Source: Candidatus Dadabacteria bacterium (GTDB taxonomy: Bacteria > Desulfobacterota_D > UBA1144 > Nemesobacterales > UBA2774). From it: a stretch of 5,192 nt of DNA. The position numbers and the translations under genes are program-made. The notes below the pieces were generated by a model that was given only the letters and a program-made list of their open reading frames with translations, had not been told where the DNA came from and made no database searches. Positions 5,039 to 5,192 of this stretch are shown one piece after another; the stretch's first letter is position 1; each line of letters opens with the position of its first letter. The stretch spans positions 1 to 5,192 of the forward strand of contig QIHJ01000366.1 in NCBI GenBank assembly GCA_003229065.1, written 5' to 3'.

Positions 5039-5081
5039 GTACCTTAGTCCCAAGTGTCTTAATCCCAAGTGTCTTAATCCG
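5037..5081 (-). repeat. Three tandem 15-bp repeats carrying the arfB stop codon
   Basis: Plus-strand units are AAGTACCTTAGTCCC (5037-5051), AAGTGTCTTAATCCC (5052-5066) and AAGTGTCTTAATCCG (5067-5081). The second and third differ only at the last base; the first has three changes. The period is a multiple of three, so on the minus strand the arfB TAA stop recurs in frame twice more (GAT TAA, then GAC TAA), followed by a TGA. It lies directly upstream of the next gene's promoter. Confidence 0.9.
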
Positions 5082-5192
5082 ATGTATTGAATACGGGCCT
5101 CCGCATCTCTTTGACTTTACTTCTTTTTCTTTTAGATTCAATTCTCTTCGTTTTTGATGCAAGTGTGGGTTTGGTTTTTTTCCTGTGTCTAG
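5074..5192 (-). CDS. arfB: ArfB (YaeJ/ICT1-like) peptidyl-tRNA hydrolase, C-terminal tail
   Basis: Partial gene entering from the right edge: 38 codons and a TAA stop (5076-5074), translated by hand. The product reads RHRKKTKPTLASKTKRIESK and continues RKRSKVKEMRRPVFNTSD. The TKPTxASKxxRxxxK...S.VK.MR pattern is the basic tail of ArfB, which in E. coli reads RPTRPTRASKERRL. In that family the tail enters the empty mRNA channel of stalled ribosomes, and the GGQ domain (outside this window) releases the nascent chain. The extra codons after the conserved MR and the three-fold repeated stop region are unusual. A class-I release-factor-like paralogue is the only serious alternative. Confidence 0.85.
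   Translation of the reverse strand, partial: RHRKKTKPTLASKTKRIESKRKRSKVKEMRRPVFNTSD

Overview
The window looks like chromosomal DNA from an ordinary, probably diderm (Gram-negative-type) bacterium. The evidence is a lipobox-type secreted lipoprotein, an ArfB-type ribosome rescue factor and a RuvX/YqgF protein. Base composition is moderate and ATA, AGA and AGG codons are common. I cannot assign a phylum from the sequence. There is no sign of a mobile element, a CRISPR array, or a tRNA or rRNA gene.

Left part (1-643, all minus strand): the N-terminal 52 codons of a PduO/MMAB-type corrinoid adenosyltransferase run off the left edge. Upstream of it are a sigma70-like promoter placed so that the mRNA would start at the GTG codon, then a perfect 16-bp hairpin, then a thioredoxin gene (trxA). 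The AT-rich divergent region 644-939 holds three tandem copies of a ~22-bp repeat, a candidate promoter, and a short reading frame that may be a gene relic. It leads into a plus-strand gene for a stand-alone LON substrate-binding-domain protein (940-1614). That gene ends 2 bp before the end of the convergent minus-strand cluster.

Right part (1617-5192, all minus strand). In transcription order, right to left, it holds: the C-terminal tail of ArfB; a 72-aa zinc-knuckle-like protein; an uncharacterised 321-aa lipoprotein with a conserved-looking GIGHFIW block; a TSUP (TauE/SafE-like) transporter split in two by a -1 frameshift; ruvX; and an alpha/beta hydrolase. The lipoprotein, transporter, ruvX and hydrolase genes are close enough (5, 60 and 23 bp gaps) to be one operon, starting from a TATAAT element with a 15-bp palindrome at the expected transcription start. 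The functions (ribosome rescue, rRNA processing, thiol redox, anion export, an envelope lipoprotein) do not form an obvious single pathway, so this reads as a housekeeping cluster.

I found no convincing new multi-gene system. The points most worth a second look are the lipoprotein family, the leaderless promoter, the triplicated stop-codon repeat after arfB, the TSUP frameshift and the 22-bp repeats.
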